The translations under genes were made by a program, and so were the position numbers. From NCBI GenBank assembly GCA_030054095.1, contig JASGCO010000006.1:119312-183311 (forward strand): 64,000 bases of DNA, read 5' to 3'. Shown in pieces: positions 45,097 to 53,443 of the stretch; the stretch's first letter is position 1; the number at the start of each line of letters is the position of its first letter. This DNA comes from Sediminibacterium sp. GTDB taxonomy: Bacteria; Bacteroidota; Bacteroidia; B-17B0; Aurantibacillaceae. The notes under the pieces are model-generated. The model ran no database searches. It saw only the letters and a program-made list of their open reading frames with translations, and had not been told where the DNA came from.

Positions 45097-46440
45097 ATGT
45101 CGTTCGAGGGGAAAACCGTTGCCTTTCATACCTTAGGGTGTAAACTGAATTTTTCAGAAACCTCTACTATTGCCCGTCTTTTTCAGGAAAAGGGATTTCT
45201 GAAACGCGATTTCAGCGAAGCGGCTGATGTGTATGTGATTAATACCTGTTCAGTGACGGAGAATGCCGACCGGGAATGCAAAACTATTGTAAAGCAGGCC
45301 CTTTCTAAAAACCCGGAGGCTTTTGTGGCAGTGGTGGGATGTTACGCACAATTAAAACCAGAAGCGATTGCTCAAATAGAAGGTGTAGATGTGGTGTTGG
45401 GCGCTACCGAAAAATTTAAGTTACTCAATTACGTTCACCTGAGCGGAAAGCAGGAGCATGCCACCATTCACAATTGCGATATTGATGAGGCTAATTTTTT
45501 TGTAGACGCATTTAGTGTAGGTGATCGCACCCGTTCGTTTTTAAAAGTTCAGGATGGTTGCGATTACAGTTGCACATTTTGTACCATTCCTTTGGCACGA
45601 GGAAACAGCCGGAGCGACAGCGTTGAGAATGTGGTGGCCAATGCCCGTAAAATAGCGGCTGCCGGTGTAAAAGAAATTGTACTGACCGGTGTAAACATAG
45701 GTGATTTTGGATACGGCCCTGTTGTTGATGAAACCACCAAGACCCGGCAGACCTCTTTTTTAAACCTGATTCGTGAGTTGGATAAGGTGGAAGGGATCGA
45801 GCGGTTCCGGATCTCATCCATAGAACCCAATCTGTTAAAAGATGAAATCATTCAGTTTGTGGCCGACTCCGAACGGTTTGTGCCGCATTTCCATATTCCC
45901 TTGCAGAGTGGTAGTAATATCTTACTGGCAAAAATGAAACGCCGTTATAAACGTGAGTTGTATGCCGATCGTGTGAGTAAAATAAAAGCACTGATGCCGC
46001 ATTGCTGTATTGGGGTAGATGTTATTGTTGGTTTTCCGGGAGAAACGGAGGAGTTGTTTTTGGAAACGTATCAGTTTCTGAATGACTTGGATATCTCGTA
46101 TCTGCATGTGTTTACATATAGTGAACGGGATAATACCGAGGCCATTTCCATGCCGGGCAGTGTGCCAATTCAGGAACGCAAACGCCGTAATAAAATGCTG
46201 AGGGTGTTATCCGCTAAAAAGTTAAGAGCCTTTTACGACCGTTTCCGCGGAAGTACCCAACAGGTTATTTTTGAACACGAAAACAAAGAAGGATTTATGT
46301 ACGGGTTCAGTAAAAATTACCTGAAACTGAAACTGCCTTATGATGAAGCGCTGGTAAATAAACTGGTTGAAGTACAGGTAGGAGAGTTTGATACTGAAGG
46401 CCACCTTAGCGCTATTCCATTGATTCCTCAAACCGTTTAA
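45097..46440 (+). CDS. mtaB: tRNA t6A37 methylthiotransferase MtaB
   Basis: 447-residue radical-SAM enzyme that methylthiolates t6A37 of tRNA to ms2t6A. N-terminal UPF0004 domain with HTLGCKLNFSETST and further Cys ligands in INTCSVTENAD and VVGCYAQ for the auxiliary [4Fe-4S] cluster. Radical-SAM cluster Cys155/Cys159/Cys162 in GCDYSCTFCTIPLARGNSRS. A TRAM-like C-terminal segment follows (~380-440). The CDYSCTFCTIP motif and K-L-N-FSE variant fit MtaB rather than MiaB or RimO. Followed two bases later by a DinB-like gene. Confidence 0.92.
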   Translation: MSFEGKTVAFHTLGCKLNFSETSTIARLFQEKGFLKRDFSEAADVYVINTCSVTENADRECKTIVKQALSKNPEAFVAVVGCYAQLKPEAIAQIEGVDVVLGATEKFKLLNYVHLSGKQEHATIHNCDIDEANFFVDAFSVGDRTRSFLKVQDGCDYSCTFCTIPLARGNSRSDSVENVVANARKIAAAGVKEIVLTGVNIGDFGYGPVVDETTKTRQTSFLNLIRELDKVEGIERFRISSIEPNLLKDEIIQFVADSERFVPHFHIPLQSGSNILLAKMKRRYKRELYADRVSKIKALMPHCCIGVDVIVGFPGETEELFLETYQFLNDLDISYLHVFTYSERDNTEAISMPGSVPIQERKRRNKMLRVLSAKKLRAFYDRFRGSTQQVIFEHENKEGFMYGFSKNYLKLKLPYDEALVNKLVEVQVGEFDTEGHLSAIPLIPQTV

Positions 46441-46442
46441 CC

Positions 46443-47003
46443 ATGACAACAGACCAAAATTTACTGGAAAGCAGCAAAAAGCAATTTTTGTACTACAAAA
46501 GCTTGGGCGAAAAAGCCATGTCGCAAATTAAGGATGAGCAATTGTTTCAGCAGTTAAATGAAGACAGCAACAGTGTTGCCAGTATTGTAAAACATATATC
46601 GGGCAATATGTTAAGTCGCTGGACCGATTTTTTAACGAGTGATGGCGAAAAGGAATGGCGTAACCGGGATTCGGAATTCGAAAATGATTTAACCACCCGC
46701 GCGCAGGTAATGGAATGCTGGAATAAGGGATGGGATAGCCTTATGAATGCCCTGAATGGATTAACGGAACAGGACATGATGAAAGTGGTGTACATTCGTA
46801 ACGAGGGCCATACGGTTACGGAAGCCATTATCCGGCAATTGTGCCATTACCCTTATCATATCGGGCAACTCATTTATGCCGCCAAAGCATTGAAGGAAAC
46901 ACATTGGGATACCTTATCCATTGCGCGGAACAAAAGTAAAGATTACAACGCTGATAAGTTCTCACAGGAGAAGGGGCAACGGCATTTCACGGATAATATT
47001 TGA
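46443..47003 (+). CDS. DinB-like DUF1572 protein
   Basis: 186 residues with the four-helix DinB/YfiT fold. Probable metal-binding histidines occur in IVKHISGNMLSRW and in LCHYPYHIGQLIYAAK, the usual triad positions. DUF1572 members are putative metal-dependent hydrolases or thiol transferases of unknown substrate. Two bases after mtaB, therefore in the same transcript. Confidence 0.85.
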   Translation: MTTDQNLLESSKKQFLYYKSLGEKAMSQIKDEQLFQQLNEDSNSVASIVKHISGNMLSRWTDFLTSDGEKEWRNRDSEFENDLTTRAQVMECWNKGWDSLMNALNGLTEQDMMKVVYIRNEGHTVTEAIIRQLCHYPYHIGQLIYAAKALKETHWDTLSIARNKSKDYNADKFSQEKGQRHFTDNI

Positions 47004-47031
47004 TTGGATTACTTTACCTATCACGTTGGTA

Positions 47032-48942
47032 TTATTTAAAAACCTTTTCCCACAACGTTAACAGGTAAAGTTTATACAGAAAAGCCAATTGAACCGGCGT
47101 AGGTTGTCCTTTCTGCATAGTAGCATAAAGTCCCGGCTCATTTACAAATTCGAATTTCCTGTCAAGTACGGTTTGGAGTAAAAGTGTTTTTTTGCGCAGT
47201 AGCCATTCATTCATGGGCGTACTAAATCCCATTTTATCGGTGCGTTGGTAGATGGCGGCAGGTAGTTTTGGCTTCATGGCTTCGCGCAACAGGTATTTCA
47301 GCGTGCCGTGCTTTATTTTTCGTTGTCCGTTAAACGAAAACGCCAGATGAATCAACGGCAGGTCGTCACTAAATGGTGTTCGGCTTTCTACACCATGCCA
47401 CATCCCGCAACGGTCTTCACAACGTAAAAACGTCTTTAAGCGAGCGGTTTCAATATCGTAACGCAATTGCTCGTTGAGCGTAGCTTTGTAAACCGTTGGA
47501 TTTTCCACTTTTCCACTTTGCAAAAACGCTTTTGTAACCAAGCCCGATACAGCTTTTTCGTAACGGTTTACAGATTGTTTAAAGCGCTCTTTCACATAAA
47601 ACAAAAAGGGATTCGGAATAGTTTTTGAAGCGGCATGCAGCGCGTTTACTTTTAACGCGTTAGGTAAATTATTCCAGTACGGAATATAGTGATGATGGTA
47701 ACCGGCAAATAACTCATCGGCTCCCTGTCCGTCGAGCACCACTTTAATGTTGTTTTCACCCGCCAGTTGCATCACTCTGAATTGCGCATACGTGCTGGTG
47801 TCCCAGGTAGGCGCATCTAGCGCGTAGGTTAACGTTTCCAGATCTCTGAATAATTCGTCTTCGGTTGGCAGACAAACATAATGGCGCCCCTGTATAGCGT
47901 TTACAACTTCTTTCGCGTAGTGTCCTTCGCCTCCTTTTCCTTCTTTAAAATCAGCGGTAAAGCAATGCACGGGCAGTGTTGTCATGTCTTTCATCAATAC
48001 GGCAATACTGCTGCTGTCAATGCCTCCACTTAAACAAGTGCCAACAGTGACATCGCTGCGTAACCTCAGTTTTACGGCTGTTTCAAGTGTCAGGTAAAGT
48101 TCCTCTATCAGTTGCGCATCATTCAATTGATTAACGGAGGTTTCTTCTATTTGCAACTGATAATAGCGTTCAATCTGATGTGTGTGCGTTTTTAAATCGT
48201 AGTGCAGGTGATGTCCCGGAAACAATTCCTGTATTCCTTCAAAGAAATTTTCGGGTTTTTGTTCCAGCCGGTTATTCATCAGGTAATCCTGCAACGCTTC
48301 GGCCCGCATACCTGCTTTTATAAGTCCCGCTTTCACAAAGGCTTTTTGCTCACTTGCAAAGGCAAAGTGAGTAGTAGCCACGGAATAATAAAAGGGTTTA
48401 ACACCAAAGCGATCGCGCGAACAGAATAGTCGTTGCTGAACCACATCGTAAATGCAAAAAGCCCACATCCCGTTTAAACGGTCCACGCACGCGGTACCCC
48501 ATTGCTCGTATGCCTTTAAAAGCACTTCGGTATCTGTGCCCGACACAAAATGGTGGCCCAGCGCTTCCAGTTCTTGTCGTAGTTCCGTATAGTTGTAAAT
48601 TTCCCCGTTAAAGGTAATCCAGTTTTTTTCGGTTTCCGTGCAAAGCGGCTGGTGACCGTTGAGACTTAAATCAATGATGGATAAACGCCGGTGGGCTAAT
48701 CCAAGAACATAGTTATTGCCTGAATGGACAGCATCAATGGCTTGTTTTGGCCAATACGGCAAATGAGGGGCTTGTCCTTGCGGGGTTTCACCCGATCGGT
48801 AAGGAAGGCATTGCGAATGGTCGGCCAGCAGAAACCCTTCTCCGTCTGGTCCGCGATGCGAAAGACTTTTGGATAAAGCTACTAACTGGTGAACGGGAAA
48901 CGCGCCCCCGCTTTTATAAATCAGGCCGGCAATGCCACACAT
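47032..48942 (-). CDS. asnB: Asparagine synthetase (glutamine-hydrolysing)
   Basis: 636 residues. N-terminal glutamine amidotransferase domain with catalytic Cys2 (MCGIAGLIY), HRGPDGEG and ITFNGEIYNY. C-terminal synthetase domain with PP-loop CLSGGIDSSSIAVLM (about 304-310) and DGQGADELFAGY. Makes asparagine from aspartate with glutamine-derived ammonia; longer AsnB members of this type can instead modify peptides or sugars, but no biosynthetic cluster surrounds it. Two bases after ftcD, so co-transcribed with a histidine-degradation enzyme. Confidence 0.92.
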   Translation of the reverse strand: MCGIAGLIYKSGGAFPVHQLVALSKSLSHRGPDGEGFLLADHSQCLPYRSGETPQGQAPHLPYWPKQAIDAVHSGNNYVLGLAHRRLSIIDLSLNGHQPLCTETEKNWITFNGEIYNYTELRQELEALGHHFVSGTDTEVLLKAYEQWGTACVDRLNGMWAFCIYDVVQQRLFCSRDRFGVKPFYYSVATTHFAFASEQKAFVKAGLIKAGMRAEALQDYLMNNRLEQKPENFFEGIQELFPGHHLHYDLKTHTHQIERYYQLQIEETSVNQLNDAQLIEELYLTLETAVKLRLRSDVTVGTCLSGGIDSSSIAVLMKDMTTLPVHCFTADFKEGKGGEGHYAKEVVNAIQGRHYVCLPTEDELFRDLETLTYALDAPTWDTSTYAQFRVMQLAGENNIKVVLDGQGADELFAGYHHHYIPYWNNLPNALKVNALHAASKTIPNPFLFYVKERFKQSVNRYEKAVSGLVTKAFLQSGKVENPTVYKATLNEQLRYDIETARLKTFLRCEDRCGMWHGVESRTPFSDDLPLIHLAFSFNGQRKIKHGTLKYLLREAMKPKLPAAIYQRTDKMGFSTPMNEWLLRKKTLLLQTVLDRKFEFVNEPGLYATMQKGQPTPVQLAFLYKLYLLTLWEKVFK

Positions 48943-48944
48943 GT

Positions 48945-50633
48945 TTAAAGCCCTATTTTCTGGTTAACAATACCAACGATCTCGCTTTCCAGATCTTTTG
49001 TTTTTTGTTCCAGTTCGTACCCTTTCTTAATAATATCCGTTACAAACGCTTTGTCTTCATAACCACCCGCGTTAATGCGTACGTTCATAAACGCGCCCAT
49101 TACCGCGCTGCGGGCACAGAGGGCCGCAACACCGGCATCGCTGGCGCTGTTCGGGTTACCGGTTTCCGCCATGGCTTTAATAACGCTCATGCTTTCGTAA
49201 CTGAGCTGCATTACTTTAAACGGAATTTCAATAGCAAAACGTGTAGCCGCCTGAATAGCGGCTGTACGGGCTTTTTTCTCTTCATCGGTGCCTTTGGGTA
49301 AGCCAAAAGCAGCCATAATGCCATTAAACGCGGCAGTATCTTCATCCACCAGATTCAACAACGCATCTTTATAGTACTGCCCTTTTTCGGCCCAGTTACT
49401 AAACGTTTCCCATTGTTCATCCCAGCCTTTTTTATGCGAGCTTAAATTAGCCACCATCGTAGTCAGGGCAGCGCCTAAGCTCCCCATGTAAGCACTGATA
49501 GATCCGCCTCCGGGAGCCGGACTTTCACTGGCGGTTTCGTTTACAAAAGCCGTCAGATTCATATTTATCAAGGGTTTCGCCGTTTTGTCTTCCAGCAGGT
49601 ATTCAATAATACGTTCACGGGGATTAAATGATGCCAGTTCATCTAAGCCAAGTGATTTTACAGCAATTTTAATCAGCTCATCTTCACTAACGCCAACACT
49701 ACGTTGTTGCTTCTTTAAGAAATACTTGCCCGCGTCCAGCAGTGCGTGTAAAGGAATGAGTCCCACCAATTCAGAGCCCGTTACTCTTAAACCCCGTTCG
49801 GTCGCTTTTTTACAAACTTCATCAAACGCAATATGTACGGGCGTAACCGAAATGTTGGTTAGATTCATGGATATCTGGCAAATGCCATATTCCTGAATGT
49901 ACCAACCAATGGCCTTTACACATTTTAAAGAACCGGGAGTGCTTTTGGGAGAACCATCCGGATTGGTAATAATTTTTCCGGTGATGGGATTTCCTTCACG
50001 CATCACACGGCCGGCTTCCCGCACGTCAAACGCTACTGAATTGGCACGGCGTGTAGAAGTAGTGTTGAGGTTAATATTATAAGCCACCAAAAAATCGCGG
50101 GCACCAATAACGGTAGCGCCACGTTTGGCATCCATTTCAGCCGGACCTTCATCGGGTTTCCATTCAGGTAATTTTATTTTTTTAAAAAAGCCTTCGTATT
50201 CTCCCGCGCGAATAACCGATAAATTGCTACGCTCTTTATTGGCCTGAGCGGCTTCGTATAAGTAAACAGGAATCTGTAATTCATTGCCGACCTTTTTAGC
50301 CAGTTGCTGTGCGTAACGGGCAGTTTCTTCCATGCTGATGCCACTTATCGGAATAAATGGACATACATCGGTAGCACCCATACGCGGATGTTCACCTTTG
50401 TGCTTGCTCATGTCAATTACTTCTCCTGCTTTTTGTATGCCCCTAAAGGCAGCTTCTACTACCGCGTCGGGGTTGCCAACAAACGTTACCACCGTTCGGT
50501 TAGTGGCTTTGCCAGGATCAACGTTCAATAGTTTAACGCCTTCTACGCTTTCTATCGCGTCTGTAATCTGTTTAATGATCTGGAGATCGTTTCCTTCACT
50601 AAAATTAGGAACACATTCAATTAATGCTGCCAT
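48945..50633 (-). CDS. ftcD: Glutamate formimidoyltransferase fused to cyclodeaminase
   Basis: 562 residues, the bifunctional arrangement. Residues 1-~330 are the formiminotransferase (ALIECVPNFSEGNDLQII, MSKHKGEHPRMGATDVCPF with the catalytic His, AYNINLNTTSTRRANSVAF). Residues ~360-555 are the cyclodeaminase (SPAPGGGSISAYMGSLGAAL, ASDAGVAALCARSAVMGAF). Transfers the formimino group of formimidoylglutamate to tetrahydrofolate, then releases ammonia to give 5,10-methenyl-THF. Gives a folate-dependent route for the product of HutI, alternative to the ureohydrolase at 43936. First gene of an ftcD-asnB operon. Confidence 0.94.
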   Translation of the reverse strand: MAALIECVPNFSEGNDLQIIKQITDAIESVEGVKLLNVDPGKATNRTVVTFVGNPDAVVEAAFRGIQKAGEVIDMSKHKGEHPRMGATDVCPFIPISGISMEETARYAQQLAKKVGNELQIPVYLYEAAQANKERSNLSVIRAGEYEGFFKKIKLPEWKPDEGPAEMDAKRGATVIGARDFLVAYNINLNTTSTRRANSVAFDVREAGRVMREGNPITGKIITNPDGSPKSTPGSLKCVKAIGWYIQEYGICQISMNLTNISVTPVHIAFDEVCKKATERGLRVTGSELVGLIPLHALLDAGKYFLKKQQRSVGVSEDELIKIAVKSLGLDELASFNPRERIIEYLLEDKTAKPLINMNLTAFVNETASESPAPGGGSISAYMGSLGAALTTMVANLSSHKKGWDEQWETFSNWAEKGQYYKDALLNLVDEDTAAFNGIMAAFGLPKGTDEEKKARTAAIQAATRFAIEIPFKVMQLSYESMSVIKAMAETGNPNSASDAGVAALCARSAVMGAFMNVRINAGGYEDKAFVTDIIKKGYELEQKTKDLESEIVGIVNQKIGL

Positions 50634-50804
50634 GGAAAATAAATAGCTGAAATTACTAAAAAAGGAAGACTAATGAAAATGGAGAAGAACGTTACATCGT
50701 CGCCAATTCCGAATCCCGATGGATGGGAATGCAAGGGTGAACGGATAAAAATACCTGTTTTTAAAACGGTTATTAATCCTCTTCTTTAAGGACAGCAGGT
50801 AAAC

Positions 50805-50812
50805 TACTTTTG
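50805..50812 (+). promoter_or_regulatory. -7 promoter box for the c-haem-like lipoprotein gene
   Basis: TACTTTTG, an exact TAnnTTTG match. It overlaps the upstream in-frame TTG at 50810, so translation must begin at a downstream ATG (50819 or, better, 50834). Confidence 0.6.
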
Positions 50813-50833
50813 ACTCAAATGATTGTAAACGAT

Positions 50834-52255
50834 ATGAAAATGAAAAAGAGTTTAATAACAGGCACATTAATTTTATTTTGTTTCGGACTCATTGTCTGGT
50901 CGTGTACCGGTAATGATTCACATACCGAAACACAAACGGATACTGTAAAACCGATAGAGGTAGCAAATGGCATTGTGCCGGATACACACTGTGTTACTGC
51001 TCCCGCATCATGGCTTGCAGGAAAAATGACCCCTGCTCCGGATGATTATGGCCCATTTGTAGATCAGACGACAACCACTAACTGTGATTTTCATGTGTGG
51101 TCGTGGCAAAAATTTTTGTCGCTTGTAAGATGTGTGGGTTGTCAGAAAGCACCTTTTGAAGGACTGGTGCAGGTGGATAATGATCTGATGATATTGCCTG
51201 GCGGTATGCTGCAGTTAACGGATAGTTCGCAGGCGGGTACCGGTGGAACGCTTTATGATAAACAAGCTCATGCTATTTATTATTCTATTTATGTAAATGA
51301 TCAGATTCTGAGTTTTCAGCAGAAAAATATAGCTGCGTTCTCTAAAGCAATTGGTACCTTAACTTCAACCGCTCAACAAAATGCAGCTTTGCATCAAAAT
51401 GGACTGGATACCTTAACTTATCCTGTTGGAAGCATTGAGTTGAAGGCATCATGGATACTGTCATCGTCACTTTCTGACCCGCAAAACTATTACCAAACAA
51501 AAGCGAAATTGACAACTGCGGCTGGCACGCGTGAGGTAAAGGTGGCTTTACTCGGTATGCACATTATTGGCCGTGTGGCAAATCACCCGGAGTTTATATG
51601 GGCAACGTTTGAACACAATGGATTGGCACCGGATTATGATTGGGCAAGTGGTAAGGATACCATTAACAAAGTGTTGAGTACAGATGATTTTGTGTTTTAT
51701 GCAAAAAACACACCGGTTAAAGATTGTCCAATGAACAATAGTAAAGGAAATCCGGCATCACCTGCTTTTTCAAGTATTTTCAATATGTTTAGTAACGGAA
51801 TGGCCCGGTCGTTTACAGCGAACGATTTGCCAACACATGCCGATTCGGTGAATAATGCAAATATACTGGCTTTAAATAAGAGCGTATTGGGGCAACTTTC
51901 TGGTAAAAATGAAGTGTGGAAGAATTATTTTTACAAGGGAGCAATGTGGTTGGATAATACGGTTCCGGGATCTTTTGGCCCGGGAGATTACAATCTTGGG
52001 TTATTGACAAATCCTGCATTAAAAGGATCGCGGGCTATTTCGAACATCAGTATGGAAACCTTTGCTCAATTGAATTATTCTGGAATTTACGCCACTGGTT
52101 CTATGAACTGTTTTGGTTGCCACGGAACGGCCGATTTCAAAAACCATGGTGCCGTATCAACCGGTGATTCTTTAAACTATAATCTTGGAGTGAGTCACTT
52201 ATTTATTAATGCCTTATTTCAAAAGCTGCACAAAGGAGCGCCCAAAACACCTTAA
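50834..52255 (+). CDS. Lipoprotein with a single c-type haem motif
   Basis: About 473 residues from ATG 50834 (MKMKKSLITGTLILF). Lipobox IVWSC (Cys24) predicts membrane anchoring in the periplasm. A CxxC pair occurs in RCVGCQK (about 100-103) just after HVWSWQKFLSL, and one canonical haem-attachment motif CFGCH lies near residue 425 (SMNCFGCHGTADFK). Low-complexity Thr/Ser linker after the Cys. No other recognised domain. Possibly a c-type cytochrome-like electron-transfer or oxygenase-linked protein; no cytochrome maturation genes nearby. Followed by a bidirectional terminator. Confidence 0.65.
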   Translation: MKMKKSLITGTLILFCFGLIVWSCTGNDSHTETQTDTVKPIEVANGIVPDTHCVTAPASWLAGKMTPAPDDYGPFVDQTTTTNCDFHVWSWQKFLSLVRCVGCQKAPFEGLVQVDNDLMILPGGMLQLTDSSQAGTGGTLYDKQAHAIYYSIYVNDQILSFQQKNIAAFSKAIGTLTSTAQQNAALHQNGLDTLTYPVGSIELKASWILSSSLSDPQNYYQTKAKLTTAAGTREVKVALLGMHIIGRVANHPEFIWATFEHNGLAPDYDWASGKDTINKVLSTDDFVFYAKNTPVKDCPMNNSKGNPASPAFSSIFNMFSNGMARSFTANDLPTHADSVNNANILALNKSVLGQLSGKNEVWKNYFYKGAMWLDNTVPGSFGPGDYNLGLLTNPALKGSRAISNISMETFAQLNYSGIYATGSMNCFGCHGTADFKNHGAVSTGDSLNYNLGVSHLFINALFQKLHKGAPKTP

Positions 52256-52272
52256 TAGTTTTAGAATAGAAT

Positions 52273-52308
52273 AAAAAAATCCCCGGATAACTGTATCCGG
52301 GGATTTTT
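52273..52308. terminator. Bidirectional terminator
   Basis: Fifteen-pair stem with CCCCGGATA / TATCCGGGG core, loop ACTG, and A5/T5 flanks, between two convergent genes. Confidence 0.92.
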
Positions 52309-52328
52309 AGTTTGAAGTGGTTTTCAAA

Positions 52329-53111
52329 TTAATTTCCTTTAAAATCAGCTTTACGTTTTTCAAGAAATGCGCTAACGCCTTCTTTAAAATCACCTGTGCC
52401 AAAACTTTTTCCAAATTCTTCTATTTCTACCTCGTAACCATTTACACTGTTATTATAACCGGCATTGATGACTTTAATAGCCGTTTTAATAGCTGTAGGC
52501 GATTTGCTGGCAATTTTAGATGTGATTTCAAAACACTTATTCAATATTTCTTCCTGCGTGGTAACATAATTGGCTAACCCCCATTTATACGCATCGGTGG
52601 CAGTAATCATGTCCGCGGTTACAATCATTTCAAATGCTTTCCCTTTGCCAACTAATTGGGCTAAACGTTGTGTGCCACCATAACCCGGAATAACACCCAA
52701 ACTTACTTCCGGTAAACCCATTTTGGCATTATCGCTTACCACGCGGATATGACAAGCCATAGCCAGTTCTAAACCACCACCTAACGCGAAACCATTTACA
52801 GCGGCAATAATAGGTTTAGAATAGTTTTCAATAAAATTGAAAATTTTGAAGTGCCCGTTTGAACTTAACTGACGGCCTTGCTCTACAGAGTAATTAGCAA
52901 ACTCGGCGATATCAGCCCCTGCAACAAACGCTTTTTGTCCGGCTCCGGTAATGATAACGGCTTTAATCTCGCTTTCATTCTCGGCATCTACCAGTACTTC
53001 GTGTAATTCTTCAATGGTTTGGCGGTTAAGTGAATTTAATTTATCGGGGCGGTTAATAGTGATTACCAATACACCATTTTTTACCTCACTTAAAATATAT
53101 TCTGTCGTCAT
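52329..53111 (-). CDS. Enoyl-CoA hydratase/isomerase-family protein (crotonase)
   Basis: About 260 residues of the crotonase superfamily. The oxyanion-hole/CoA segment is AFVAGADIAEFANY, and the active-site region NGFALGGGLELAMACHIRV then GLPEVSLGVIPGYGGTQRL carries the Glu residues of hydratases (Glu in LELAM, Glu in LPEVS). Fits 3-hydroxyacyl-CoA dehydratases of fatty-acid or amino-acid degradation. ATG 53111 (MTTEYILSEV) chosen over ATG 53117, two codons upstream; either is possible. Stands alone with a -7 box. Confidence 0.9.
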   Translation of the reverse strand: MTTEYILSEVKNGVLVITINRPDKLNSLNRQTIEELHEVLVDAENESEIKAVIITGAGQKAFVAGADIAEFANYSVEQGRQLSSNGHFKIFNFIENYSKPIIAAVNGFALGGGLELAMACHIRVVSDNAKMGLPEVSLGVIPGYGGTQRLAQLVGKGKAFEMIVTADMITATDAYKWGLANYVTTQEEILNKCFEITSKIASKSPTAIKTAIKVINAGYNNSVNGYEVEIEEFGKSFGTGDFKEGVSAFLEKRKADFKGN

Positions 53112-53140
53112 TATCATCTTTCTCGTTATAAAAATTGCGT

Positions 53141-53148
53141 CAAATATA
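53141..53148 (-). promoter_or_regulatory. -7 promoter box for the crotonase gene
   Basis: Minus strand reads TATATTTG, an exact TAnnTTTG match, about 24-30 bases before the start. Confidence 0.58.
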
Positions 53149-53371
53149 AAGCAATAACTCTTATTTCGCTAAAAAGTTTTGCACCTGAAACAGACTAAAT
53201 GCCGATAAATGTTAAATCAGGATAAGAATCAGTTGAAATTATAACAGTAAGTGCACCACATGCCGTCACGGTTATACGAAACAGGATCAGCGCATTTTTT
53301 TATGAAGGATCTGGAAGCAGGGCACGATAATAAAAAATGACGCTTGAAAATCAGTGACTTAAACAACAAAA

Positions 53372-53386
53372 GTGTATTTTTTACAC
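53372..53386. promoter_or_regulatory. Probable NrtR operator 1
   Basis: 15-bp dyad GTGTATTTTTTACAC, followed by TAAG. Lies just upstream of the -33 element. Same GTGT-N7-ACAC form and same TTACACTAAG right half as operator 2, 51 bp downstream (close to five helical turns). Confidence 0.6.
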
Positions 53387-53394
53387 TAAGAATG

Positions 53395-53423
53395 TTGCGC
53401 GGTCGCTTTTTTAATTACCTTTG
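53395..53423 (+). promoter_or_regulatory. Promoter of the nrtR/NAD locus (-33 TTG, -7 TACCTTTG)
   Basis: TTG at 53395-53397, 18-base spacer, TACCTTTG at 53416-53423; both elements fit the Bacteroidota consensus. Flanked on both sides by the two candidate operators. Confidence 0.68.
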
Positions 53424-53437
53424 TGTCATAATTACAC
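53423..53437. promoter_or_regulatory. Probable NrtR operator 2
   Basis: 15-bp dyad GTGTCATAATTACAC (one mismatched pair), followed by TAAG. Begins at the last base of the -7 box and covers the expected transcription start, a position suited to repression. Confidence 0.62.
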
Positions 53438-53443
53438 TAAGAG

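Larger units (their letters stand above)
53149..53443. other. Divergent control region of the NAD/ADP-ribose locus
   Basis: About 295 bases between the crotonase promoter and nrtR. The right third holds the NrtR promoter and two GTGT-N7-ACAC dyads. The left ~200 bases show no recognisable element. Confidence 0.6.
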
